From assembly GCA_029448655.1 (NCBI GenBank), contig JACCLO010000003.1, positions 496,001 to 560,000 of the forward strand: DNA of 64,000 bases, given 5' to 3'. This DNA is from Wolfiporia cocos (lineage: Eukaryota > Basidiomycota > Agaricomycetes > Polyporales > Phaeolaceae). The notes below the pieces were generated by a model. The model was not told where the DNA came from. It saw only the letters and a program-made list of their open reading frames with translations, and did no database searches. Within the stretch, counting starts at the first letter, position 1. Every line of letters begins with the position of its first letter. This document shows, one piece after another, positions 44,233-53,534 of this stretch. A program made the position numbers and the translations under genes.

Positions 44233-44931
44233 TGTCACAGATTTGGGACATGCCACTATTTTTCCCGTATTTTTACCTATTTATCTGGTATTTCTACGAC
44301 CTTGTAGACATTTACGCTGCCAAGCGCTCGTCTACACGTACACGCAAACAAACAACACGTACACAACGCGGTATACGTCCACCTGTCATAACAACACGTA
44401 CATAACACGTTTGTACGCGTCAATGACTCAGCGGACTAACCTCCGGTGTCACGCGCCTTACTCATATCCCGGTACCGGGCTATGTCAGTACAATTGGATA
44501 AGCGGCCCGCTCGTTATCACATGCCAATGCCCTCACGATTACTCATATTCCGATACCGGTATATAAGAATCACATGCATGGCTTACTAACGTAGCTACAG
44601 CCACTTCCACAACATGGACCTACGGTCCAAACAAACGATCTTACTGGTGCGGCCATTACCGGCGCACATGGTCTATTGTAGTTTACGACTTAACCATATT
44701 AGTTATGTCTGCGCACAGACCACCTTCATGTTTGGCTCCCTTACCGGTAACCAAACAAAGCATGTATATAAGTAGGGCTATCACTGCGGATAAGCCTTAG
44801 ATTTGTTCTCTGCATTCGCACAGTTACATATCATCTCTGCTTGCGCCCACTAGCCTCCTCACCAACCTCCAGCAACTCCTTCAAGTCGCTTATTAGGTTA
44901 TAGTGTGAGTCCCACAGTCTAGTCTGTGTCA
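44233..44931 (+). repeat. 5' LTR of Gypsy-3
   Basis: 699 bp, TGTCACAGATTTGGG to AGTCTGTGTCA. The TATA box tatataag is at 44765-44772. About 30 bp on lies AGATTTGTTCT (44799-44809), the likely transcript start. Confidence 0.97.
44765..44809 (+). promoter_or_regulatory. Core promoter and predicted transcript start of Gypsy-3
   Basis: A TATA box followed at the usual fungal distance by AGATTTGTTCT, which is complementary to the primer-binding site. The complementarity supports placing the RNA 5' end here. Confidence 0.65.
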
Positions 44932-44933
44932 TA

Positions 44934-44944
44934 AGAACAAATCT
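44934..44944 (+). promoter_or_regulatory. Primer-binding site of Gypsy-3, self-complementary type
   Basis: AGAACAAATCT begins two bases after the LTR and is the exact reverse complement of AGATTTGTTCT at 44799-44809. Length (11 nt) and offset parallel Gypsy-1 and the known Tf1 self-priming site. Confidence 0.75.
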
Positions 44945-45949
44945 CCCCCTACCCCCGCCCTTGCGCTTGCGTTTGGGCCTGGGTTTCTATCCTACAGGGG
45001 CTATTGCTCGTTGCTGCGCACATCCCTACTCTTGACAAAGAGTTAGGGGTGATAGTTGAGATCTGGGGGATACATCGTCATCCTCGGCAGAGGATTGGCA
45101 ACCAGGGAAGCCACACCGCCCTTTTAGGCAGGAGGCCTACCTAACCCGGACTCCAGGGTCAAGGAGACATGGTCCTCGCTGACAAGCTTGGACTATGCGC
45201 GGTTAAGACCCGCCTGTGGAGAAAAGGGGACGGTCTGCCTGTGTGCGCCCAACCCCCTGTCATGGCAAGCGTTGTTCAGCGCCCCATCACTATCCACAGG
45301 GTCATCATTATGATGGCATGGGAATTTTCCAAAGCCGCCTCCCAGGCGTAAGGGACCTGCTTTGAACCCGTTATGGGAAAAGCAGTGAGGGGGGTGACGT
45401 AAAAAATCACCCTGCCATAGGTCACTCGCGGTAGCCAATAGCATAAGTCCTCCGGGCAGCTCGGCGTGCGAGCATGGGTCAAACGGATTTGGGGCCCCAT
45501 TGGAAGAGAAGCGCGTGGCCCACTCCTTCGGGATGTGGAGCGCTGCTGTCTCGCGATCTTAGATCGACAGTGGTTTTTTAGCCCTGATGTGACACCCATG
45601 TGGCTATAGACGGCAACCTCATTGTTGAAGCATGGACAGGCTAAGGGATGTAAAATCCCAGCCACTTTCCGGCATCGTCCCTCCGGGGCGGTGTCGTGTA
45701 TCCGAATCCCAATCATCTGACCCAGGAACCGGCCTGGCAGTCAGCAACTCTACCCCTGGAGTCGGCGCCTCTGACCGTTAGGGTCATGCGAATATCCGCG
45801 CCGTCTCGGCACAGGGTTTGCGCGCAACATAAGAGTAATTATGCCCCGTAGTACACCTTCTTTGCTCCTGAAAAGGAGTCCACTACCCTACCTTACATAA
45901 TCCCTTTCATTCCTGTTCTTGGACGTATCACTGGGAAACTTTGTTTCTC
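44945..45949 (+). other. Long leader of Gypsy-3
   Basis: About 1 kb between the primer-binding site and the first ORF, with no long open frame and several short upstream ATGs. It is GC-rich with many short complementary segments, so RNA structure is plausible (packaging or internal initiation), but no specific structure was established. Confidence 0.5.
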
Positions 45950-46873
45950 ATGAAGGCTGCACTTTCTAGAATCATGCCCCGCGTTACCCGTCGCACCCGT
46001 GGCTCCTCCACTGCCCCTTACGTCAAACCGGCAAAGCGGTCCCTTCTCAGCCGCATCGACACCGCCGACATTCCTCGGGCAGAGGACGTCACCTACACCC
46101 TTCCTGTAAAGGAAGATTACACTGGGAAACTCCATCTTTGGGAGATTCCCGTCCACATGCCAAAGCACATTGCTGAGGCTGGGAAACCCGCTCCTCGACC
46201 TCCCAAACCAGTTCCGCTCGCTAAGCGTATCTGGACAGAGGAAGAGAAGCTAGCGCAATCCATTACCGCCATGGAGAATCTCATCGAACTCCGCGAACTC
46301 AACAAGCTCAAGCTCGCTCGCGATAAGCTGAATAAGCGAATCGCCGCCAAACAAGCCGCCAAGGAAGCCAAGCAAGCAGCTTCTTCACTGGCCCTCCGTC
46401 TCTCCAGCCCGGCGGCCGGACCTTCTGTTCCGGCCAACCACAAGATTCTCGACCCTTCCCTCGTCTTCGGGAAGAAGAAGCCTCTCCAAGCATGCGATCA
46501 AGTCATTCCCATGCTAGAAGGCACTCTCACCCGCCTCACTCCTCTCGCCAACCACCCCCCTAATTACCCAGGCTTCCATATGGAAAACGACATGCGTTTC
46601 CATACTATGGTAGTAGAATTGGAGGATCTGGTGGATAACGTAAAGGATAGAGCGAGACGGGGGAGGATCACCAATAGAGACTGGAGAATTATGAAAAAGT
46701 ATTGCAAACAGCTCGGCAATATTTCCTTTTTGGATTGGCGTACGGACTTGGCTCGTATCGTAGCAGAATGCGTAGCGCTACAAATTACTTTTGCCTTCGG
46801 TGTAACACCACCTGACAAGGTGGCAGGGCCCTCAACTACTTCGGTAGAAGAGGATATACTCGCGATTGTATAG
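45950..46873 (+). CDS. Gypsy-3 ORF upstream of gag, unknown function
   Basis: A 307-residue ORF from the ATG at 45950 to the stop at 46871-46873, 144 bp before gag. The N-terminus is basic (MPRVTRRTRGSS, KPAKRSLLSRIDT). A Lys- and Ala-rich helix likely to form a coiled coil follows (about residues 95-150: EEEKLAQSITAMENLIEL, RDKLNKRIAAKQAAKEAKQA). The C-terminal part, FHTMVVELEDLVDNVKDRAR and DWRIMKKYCKQLGNISFLDW, looks globular and alpha-helical. No zinc finger, protease or envelope-like signal or membrane segment is seen. The codon use and open frame in an element with identical LTRs argue for function. It could be a nucleic-acid-binding accessory protein or a split N-terminal Gag part. I do not recognise a family. 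Confidence 0.75.
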   Translation: MKAALSRIMPRVTRRTRGSSTAPYVKPAKRSLLSRIDTADIPRAEDVTYTLPVKEDYTGKLHLWEIPVHMPKHIAEAGKPAPRPPKPVPLAKRIWTEEEKLAQSITAMENLIELRELNKLKLARDKLNKRIAAKQAAKEAKQAASSLALRLSSPAAGPSVPANHKILDPSLVFGKKKPLQACDQVIPMLEGTLTRLTPLANHPPNYPGFHMENDMRFHTMVVELEDLVDNVKDRARRGRITNRDWRIMKKYCKQLGNISFLDWRTDLARIVAECVALQITFAFGVTPPDKVAGPSTTSVEEDILAIV

Positions 46874-47017
46874 TAGAAATACTATCATCTTTTAACTCTG
46901 AAATAGAGTGCGAGTGTGATCTATAACGAAAGTTGCAGTTTTCAAACCCAATCCCTTCTTAAGAATCTAAGACAATGAGTAACCGGAAACTAACATTCGT
47001 CACAAACAGTATTCACA

Positions 47018-49018
47018 ATGTCTTCCACCTCCTCCGTCAGCACCCCCCTCGCTCCCCGCAAGATGCGCCTCCGCTCAGAAGGTCCGGTGACCCCGGTAGC
47101 TGGTCCCTCGGGAACCCAGCAACTGGTGACGCTGGAGCACCTAAGCGAGGGAGAGGAAGAAGAAGAAGAGGAAGGAGAAGAGGAAATGCCGGAGTTCGCT
47201 CCCCCGCAAAGGGAATCTCCGACCAATCCCATGGGAACACGCCCAGGCTCCCCCATTGCCGGATACCCACCGGCTCGTCGAACTCGCCCTATCGGGCCCG
47301 CCACCACACTGGAAATGGAATTTTCGGGTCCGACACGACAGACCAATGTCGCTGTCGAGAACAACCTCAAGGCGTACCTTCCTGAGGAGGAACACCACAA
47401 GGTGGATGGGTCCATACATGGGCCAATCATCGATGCCGCCGTACAACGGAGTGCGGCCATAAGCCATGACACCACCGACACCCTAGGTCGAATGGTGCAC
47501 GCCCGCCTGGAGCGTATCCATGAACGAATCGATTCCCTGGCTGGGCAATCCAGGGCCATCGAACAGAAGGCCCAAGACGAGCTACACGAGGCGGTAAATT
47601 CAGTCCGCAACGAGGTGCTGTCCACGCTGGTGGACCTTGGTAAGGAACTCCGACAGGAGTATACCGCCAAGTTCACCACGCTGGAAAAGGAGCTCCGAAA
47701 GGACTACCGGTCTCGGCTCGATGACCTCGAGGATGCGTTCGCCGAGCGCATGGAGAAGGTTGACGAGGAACTCCGGAGGATCCGCAAGAATCCCTCCGTT
47801 CCCAACCCTCCCGGCGTCCGCACGCCTCCGGAAGACCCGGTACCGGCCCCCGGTCATGCTCAAGCCAGAGCAGCCGAGGCCGCTGCCGCCGCTCAAGCTG
47901 CAGCTGCTGCTGCAGCAGCCGTCGCCCCGCAGATTCCAGGTCTGCCCCAAAACCTGAAAATCCCCCCTCCCCCCGAATTCTCTGGGTCATCTGGAAAGGT
48001 GACTGCACAGGAATGGGTGGAGAAGATGGGCCTGTACTTCGGTACGCTCAGGGTCTACGATGATCATGACCGTATCACCACGGCCCTCTTCCGCGTCACA
48101 GGGGACGCATACAAATTTTTCTCGCCTCTCATCAAGAAGGCAGGAAACGGTGAACCTCTTGGCACCTGGGAGGACTTCACCAAATCCGTAATGGTGCAAT
48201 ATGGGAAAATGACGGATAAGGAGATAGCCAAGAAGGAGATTCGCGGCTACTACGGTACCAAGGGTAAGGAACTGGCAGAATCAAACTACTTCAATTACTG
48301 CGAACGGTTCCGCACCCTTGGCCGACTTTCCGAAACCGCCAACGAGACTCTGGTGTGGGAATTCACCGAGACTCTCCCGGAAAAGGTTAAGGACACCCTA
48401 AACGTCCTCGGCAAGACCCCGTTCTTCAAGGCCCCAACCGACATCGAACCCCTCATCGACTTCGCCCTGGAAATGTACCAAACGTCATATCCAGACAAGA
48501 TCAAGGGTTCTATCTTCGAGAAGGCCGGCAAGAAGGATTCGGCACCTGCCGAAAAGAAGGAGACGTCCTCCGCTTCTGCAAAGAAGTCGGAGAAAAAGAA
48601 GGACAAGGGAAAGGCGCCCGCCAAAGCCCCCGCCGACACCGCCAACGCCGTCTGCACTTACTGCAAGCAGACGGGACACTATTTCAACAAGTGTCCTAAG
48701 CTTGCCGCGGACAAGGCTGCGGGAACGTTCGTGCCTGCCGCTCAGCGGGCCGAACAACAAAGGGCGAAGGATGCAGCTGCCGCGTCTGGAAAGACCACGG
48801 CTGCTCCTTCGGGTAGTGGAAAGGGACAGGCTTCTGGCAAGAAGCCGTACTCGGCGCCCCCCGCGGATGGCAAGACGTATCGTGCCCGAACGATCTGGGA
48901 AGAAGTGACGGCTGACTCAAGCTCAGCAGGACCCTCGGCCCCCGCCACCACCGTCGCCAATGTCGGGACCATCTCGGTTCCCCTTGCCCCAACCACACGT
49001 CTCGAAGACGTTCTGTGA
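47018..49018 (+). CDS. gag: Gypsy-3 Gag
   Basis: 666 residues from an ATG at 47018. An acidic run (EEEEEEGEEE) lies near residue 50. A coiled-coil region covers about 130-260 (HERIDSLAGQSRAIEQKAQD, RMEKVDEELRRIRK), followed by an Ala-rich linker. The capsid-like retrotransposon Gag domain follows (about 320-500: AQEWVEKMGLYFGTL, WEDFTKSVMVQYG, YFNYCERFRTLG). One CCHC knuckle, CTYCKQTGHYFNKCP, is near residue 547. The C-terminus overlaps the pol frame by 59 nt in the +1 phase, so Pol is presumably made by +1 frameshifting between 48960 and 49018. Confidence 0.92.
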   Translation: MSSTSSVSTPLAPRKMRLRSEGPVTPVAGPSGTQQLVTLEHLSEGEEEEEEEGEEEMPEFAPPQRESPTNPMGTRPGSPIAGYPPARRTRPIGPATTLEMEFSGPTRQTNVAVENNLKAYLPEEEHHKVDGSIHGPIIDAAVQRSAAISHDTTDTLGRMVHARLERIHERIDSLAGQSRAIEQKAQDELHEAVNSVRNEVLSTLVDLGKELRQEYTAKFTTLEKELRKDYRSRLDDLEDAFAERMEKVDEELRRIRKNPSVPNPPGVRTPPEDPVPAPGHAQARAAEAAAAAQAAAAAAAAVAPQIPGLPQNLKIPPPPEFSGSSGKVTAQEWVEKMGLYFGTLRVYDDHDRITTALFRVTGDAYKFFSPLIKKAGNGEPLGTWEDFTKSVMVQYGKMTDKEIAKKEIRGYYGTKGKELAESNYFNYCERFRTLGRLSETANETLVWEFTETLPEKVKDTLNVLGKTPFFKAPTDIEPLIDFALEMYQTSYPDKIKGSIFEKAGKKDSAPAEKKETSSASAKKSEKKKDKGKAPAKAPADTANAVCTYCKQTGHYFNKCPKLAADKAAGTFVPAAQRAEQQRAKDAAAASGKTTAAPSGSGKGQASGKKPYSAPPADGKTYRARTIWEEVTADSSSAGPSAPATTVANVGTISVPLAPTTRLEDVL

Positions 49019-52000
49019 AGAACACACCAGCCCCGCAGCGGCTGGGAGTGTACAGCGCCCCGAAGAAGCGCACCTCTATGAAGAGGCTTCACAGAGACCC
49101 CTTATCTTGTGGGAAGATAAGGCGGTCGTACGTCACCCGGTATCCCATCTCGGTATATTCGGTAACTCGGCAATGGACTTTGCCCGGAGGACAAGGACAC
49201 TAGCTACACGTGCCCCTCCTGTAAAATACTTTTATCCTGACCCGCTCGCGTCGAAGTTTTTCACTTTGTATAATGTACATGGAAACGATTCTCGAGACGA
49301 CAATAAATCGTTCTCTATCGAAGTGGAATTGTGGGTATATGGAAAGAAAGTCAACGCCATGGCATTAATCGACACCGGTGCATCAATAAGCGTCATTGAT
49401 AAGAAACTCGTCCACGAGGAAAAGTTAGTCACTCAGAAACTACCTTCGCCTCTCGAGATTCGTAACGCCGACGGTACCTCTAATACCGCCGGTAATATCA
49501 ATATGGCAGTAAAAGCTTATATGGTGCACGAGGAACACAAGTCCACCGAATTCTTGTACGTAATGGACGTACAGAATGCGGATGTGATCCTCGGATATGA
49601 TTGGTTCCTGAAACACAACCCGGACTTCAACTGGCCGGAAGGAACCTTCACATATCGGTGTACGGAAAAATGCAAACATGGCAAACGGGTTTCGATTTCT
49701 GAGGAAGAGGACGAAATCGAACCCCGCAACATCTATCAGATCATCAATGACTTTCCAATAGATTTTCTCGGCTTAGAGGAGCCGGAGAATCCCTTTGTCG
49801 CTTGGGTGAACACCCTTGACGAAGGAACGGAACCCCTTATCGATGCCATTCAGTCGATAACGGAGAAGTCGGATGATGAATTCCTGACAGATGCGGATCT
49901 CCAGAAATGGAAATCCTTGGTTCCGGAGGAATACCAGGAGTTTGGTCCCACGGTATTTTCTCAGCGCGCATCCGAAAGGATGCCCGAGCGGAAACCATAC
50001 GACCATGCCATCGACTTCCCCGATGACGCGGTGCTACCGCCCCCGAGTAAGGCATACAAGATGTCTCCTCAGGAAGCGAACTCGCTAGATCAGTGGATTC
50101 AGGAAGAGTTACGGAAGGGCTACATCCGACACTCAAAATCTCCGATCGCGAGCCCGGTCTTCTTCGTCCCTAAAAAAGACGGCGGAGCCCGAATGGTAGT
50201 CGACTACCGAAAGGTGAACGACTTGACCATTAAAAACAGGTACCCTCTCCCACGCATAGACGAGCTTATCGATAAGCTTAGCCAGGCTTCGATATTTACG
50301 AAGCTCGACTTGCGTTGGGGTTACAACAACGTAAGAATCAAGGAGGGAGATGAATGGAAGACCGCATTCATTACGCCTAACGGCCTTTACGAAGCTGTAG
50401 TCATGTACTTCGGTTTTTGTAATGCACCCAGCACGTTCCAACACATGATGAACGATATTCTAGGTGACCTTATCAGAGAAGGAAAGGTCATTGTCTACCT
50501 AGACGACATCCTTGTGTTCGGAAACGACCTGTTGGAACACCGTCGTATTGTCAAGCAAGTATTACAAATCTTGCAAGACAACGACTTGTTCGCGAAGCCT
50601 GAAAAGTGCTTCTTCGAACAAAGCAGTATTGAATACCTGGGAATGATCATTTCCAAAGGAAAAGTCGAAATGGACCCTAAGAAGGTAGCCGGTGTCATGG
50701 ACTGGCCTACACCTGCCAAGGTGAAGGACGTCCAAGCCTTTGTTGGCTTCGCCAACTACTACCGTCGGTTCATTAAAGATTTCTCCAAAGTGGTTAAGCC
50801 GTTAACCGAACTGTCCAAGAAAAACACGCAGTGGAATTGGGGACCCGAACAAGCGGAAGCATTCCAAACTCTCAAGGAAGCTTTCACATCGGCTCCAATA
50901 CTCCGGATCCCAGATCAGGAGTCCCCGTTCCGCGTGGAAGCGGATTCTTCTGATTACGCAACTGGTGCGGTGCTATCACAATACTCTTCGGAGGATAAGC
51001 TCTGGCACCCGGTAGCCTTTTACTCGAAATCTCTATCAGCACCCGAAAGGAACTATGAGATTTACGATAAGGAGTTGCTCGCAATCATCCGCGCTCTAGA
51101 GGAATGGAGACATTACCTCGAAGGACACCCACACAAATTTGAAGTATGGTCGGATCATCTCAATCTGACATATTTCAAATCGGCACAACGGCTAACCCGG
51201 AGACAGGCACGTTGGAGTCTTTACCTGACAAGGTTCAACTTCACCATGTGTCACAAACCCGGTAAAACAATGCTCACGGCTGATCCTCTGTCACGGAGGC
51301 CAGACCATGAAGAGGGGGTGGAACTCGACAATCGCGATCAAATTTTGCTGAAACCGGAATACTTTACGGTTAGGGCGCTAGAAGCGTCACAGCAGGAGAT
51401 ACAATCAGGCGACGAGGACCTTCTCCGACAAATCCGACAAGCCCTCATGGACGATCAAATTACCAAGGATTACCAGGAACTACTGAAAAGTGGTCCCAAG
51501 GAATTCGGTAAAGATCTCCAGGAATGGAACATGGAGGCCGGATTACTCCTCAGACGAGGAAAAGTGTACGTTCCAAAAGAGCCTAAGGAATTGCGCACGA
51601 AGATTCTGGAGTTACATCATGACCATGTGACGGCCGGACACTTCGGACGATGGAAGACCTATGAACTTCTGTCACGTAATTACTGGTGGCCTGGAATGAC
51701 CACGATGGTAAAGCAATACGTGGAAGGTTGTGACACATGTCAACGCATGAAGAACCACAACCAGACCCCGTACGGACCCCTGCAACCGCTCCCAGTCCCG
51801 GAAGCACCTTGGGACACCGTCACAATTGACCTTATCGTCCACTTACCGCCCAGCGGCGAATTGAAACAATTCAATGCTATTATGGTAATAGTGGACCGGC
51901 TTACCAAGCGAGCGCACTTCATTCCCACATCAGACAAGATAACGGCGAAAGAATTAGCGAACCTCCTATACCTTCGGATCTATCCGAACCACGGACTTCC

Positions 52001-53495
52001 GAAACAAATCATTTCGGATAGAGGCCCGCAATTCGCAGCTGCCTTGTTTAAGGGATGGTGTGAACAATTGGGAATCCAACGGTCAATGACAACTGCCTAT
52101 CACCCGCAAGCGGATGGCCAGACGGAGAGAGTTAACCAAATCCTGGAACAATATCTTAGATGTTACATCGATGTTATTCAGAAGGATAACTGGTCATGGT
52201 TTCTCCCTACGGCCGAATTCGCGTACAACAACGCGGCTAGTGAGACAACAAAGAATAGTCCATTCTTTGTCGAACTAGGAAGGCATCCCAACGCAGGACC
52301 TACGAATTTACGTCCAACACAATACGTGGACCTAAATGTCATTGCTTACGAACGATGGTCAGCACAAGAACAAGCTAAGGCAGCAATGAAACTGGCTGCT
52401 GAACGCTGGTCTTGGTACTACGATCAACATAAGCGCTCGGTACCGTTTAAAGTCGGCGACAAAGTTCTCGTTGACGCCCGAAGCTGGCAAGACTCCGAAA
52501 GAAGTCTTAGTCCACGCTATTTGGGACCATTTAAGATAATTGAACAATTATCTCCGGTCACCTTTAGGGTACATATGGACGAGCAATACAGGGCTTACCA
52601 CCCAGTATTCCACGCTTCCAAGTTGGTCATGTACAAGGACCCTGTGCATCAGAAAAAACCAGAGCCTCAACCAGAAATGGTCGACGGCGAGGAATTATGG
52701 GAAGTTGAGAAGATCTTAGATCATCGTCTCCGCGCAGGAAGAGTTGAGTATAGAATCCGATGGAAGGGATTCGGTATCAATGACGACTCCTGGGTACGCG
52801 AAGCCGACCTCGACACGGCATATGACATTCTGCAGGAATACAAGGCTTCACACGCCATTCCAATGCAGGATGTCCCCCTCAGGCGATCAGCTAGAAGGAA
52901 AGAAGCAGTTCATGTCTTCGACCCTGACAGCGACGACTGGGAAGCCGATGAATGCACGTGGCCAGACGACTGGCCGCAGTATCGCGAAGAATTTGCGAAG
53001 GATCCTAAGCAGCGCATGGTTAGACACCCCGACGGGGGATGGATGTCAGCTGACATTAACCAAAACGCGGACTTGAAAATCGTAGTCGGTGAAGGTGGCC
53101 GAATGCCGGAAAAAGGAACCAAGGACTCGGTTGGGTTTGACCTGTACACTGCAACAGGCGACGTTCTGCCAGCTCACGGGCAGACAGAATACAACACCAA
53201 ACTGAAGATCCAGGTACCTTTCGGCACTTACGGACGTATCGCCCCCCGCTCTAGTCTCGCCCGCAAAGGCATAGACGTAATGGGTGGCGTCATCGACCAC
53301 GATTATCAAGGCGAAGTAATCATCATTCTTCGGAACCACTCGGACATATCTATCGATATCCGAGCCGGGGATAAGATTGCCCAGCTAATCTGCGAAGTTG
53401 CAAAGGACCCGCATATTACGCTACACGGAAAATCTTACTTTGAAAAGATTAAATCCGAGCGCGGTGCTGGTGGATTCGGCTCCACAGGAAAGTAA
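48960..53495 (+). CDS. pol: Gypsy-3 Pol with chromodomain and C-terminal dUTPase
   Basis: An open frame of 1,511 codons, in +1 phase to gag. The order is protease (LIDTGAS near residue 138), reverse transcriptase (YLDDILVF near 513), RNase H (EADSSDYATG near 660), integrase with an HHCC zinc region (HHDHVTAGH near 886, CDTCQRMK), first Asp in VTIDLI, SDRGPQF near 1019 and DGQTER near 1055. A chromodomain follows (EVEKILDHR, YRIRWKGFG, near 1245-1295). The last 130 residues are a dUTPase with all five motifs: SVGFDLYTA, GRIAPRSSLA, GGVIDHDYQG, AGDKIAQLI and GAGGFGSTG. A dUTPase after the chromodomain is uncommon; the nearest parallel I know is the C-terminal dUTPase of ERV-L. The ATG at 48960 may be incidental to frameshifting. 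Confidence 0.95.
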   Translation: MSGPSRFPLPQPHVSKTFCEEHTSPAAAGSVQRPEEAHLYEEASQRPLILWEDKAVVRHPVSHLGIFGNSAMDFARRTRTLATRAPPVKYFYPDPLASKFFTLYNVHGNDSRDDNKSFSIEVELWVYGKKVNAMALIDTGASISVIDKKLVHEEKLVTQKLPSPLEIRNADGTSNTAGNINMAVKAYMVHEEHKSTEFLYVMDVQNADVILGYDWFLKHNPDFNWPEGTFTYRCTEKCKHGKRVSISEEEDEIEPRNIYQIINDFPIDFLGLEEPENPFVAWVNTLDEGTEPLIDAIQSITEKSDDEFLTDADLQKWKSLVPEEYQEFGPTVFSQRASERMPERKPYDHAIDFPDDAVLPPPSKAYKMSPQEANSLDQWIQEELRKGYIRHSKSPIASPVFFVPKKDGGARMVVDYRKVNDLTIKNRYPLPRIDELIDKLSQASIFTKLDLRWGYNNVRIKEGDEWKTAFITPNGLYEAVVMYFGFCNAPSTFQHMMNDILGDLIREGKVIVYLDDILVFGNDLLEHRRIVKQVLQILQDNDLFAKPEKCFFEQSSIEYLGMIISKGKVEMDPKKVAGVMDWPTPAKVKDVQAFVGFANYYRRFIKDFSKVVKPLTELSKKNTQWNWGPEQAEAFQTLKEAFTSAPILRIPDQESPFRVEADSSDYATGAVLSQYSSEDKLWHPVAFYSKSLSAPERNYEIYDKELLAIIRALEEWRHYLEGHPHKFEVWSDHLNLTYFKSAQRLTRRQARWSLYLTRFNFTMCHKPGKTMLTADPLSRRPDHEEGVELDNRDQILLKPEYFTVRALEASQQEIQSGDEDLLRQIRQALMDDQITKDYQELLKSGPKEFGKDLQEWNMEAGLLLRRGKVYVPKEPKELRTKILELHHDHVTAGHFGRWKTYELLSRNYWWPGMTTMVKQYVEGCDTCQRMKNHNQTPYGPLQPLPVPEAPWDTVTIDLIVHLPPSGELKQFNAIMVIVDRLTKRAHFIPTSDKITAKELANLLYLRIYPNHGLPKQIISDRGPQFAAALFKGWCEQLGIQRSMTTAYHPQADGQTERVNQILEQYLRCYIDVIQKDNWSWFLPTAEFAYNNAASETTKNSPFFVELGRHPNAGPTNLRPTQYVDLNVIAYERWSAQEQAKAAMKLAAERWSWYYDQHKRSVPFKVGDKVLVDARSWQDSERSLSPRYLGPFKIIEQLSPVTFRVHMDEQYRAYHPVFHASKLVMYKDPVHQKKPEPQPEMVDGEELWEVEKILDHRLRAGRVEYRIRWKGFGINDDSWVREADLDTAYDILQEYKASHAIPMQDVPLRRSARRKEAVHVFDPDSDDWEADECTWPDDWPQYREEFAKDPKQRMVRHPDGGWMSADINQNADLKIVVGEGGRMPEKGTKDSVGFDLYTATGDVLPAHGQTEYNTKLKIQVPFGTYGRIAPRSSLARKGIDVMGGVIDHDYQGEVIIILRNHSDISIDIRAGDKIAQLICEVAKDPHITLHGKSYFEKIKSERGAGGFGSTGK

Positions 53496-53521
53496 TCGTT
53501 CCATTAGGGACAATGAAACCT

Positions 53522-53531
53522 GAAGAGGGGG
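53522..53531 (+). promoter_or_regulatory. Polypurine tract of Gypsy-3
   Basis: The purine run gaagaggggg lies three bases before the 3' LTR and would prime plus-strand DNA. The same purine core precedes the 3' LTRs of Gypsy-1 (about 415-425, minus) and Gypsy-2. Confidence 0.8.
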
Positions 53532-53534
53532 TAA

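Noticed and set aside
46990..47679. 229-residue minus-strand ORF opposite Gypsy-3 gag
   Set aside because: Shadow of gag; serine- and arginine-rich without motifs.
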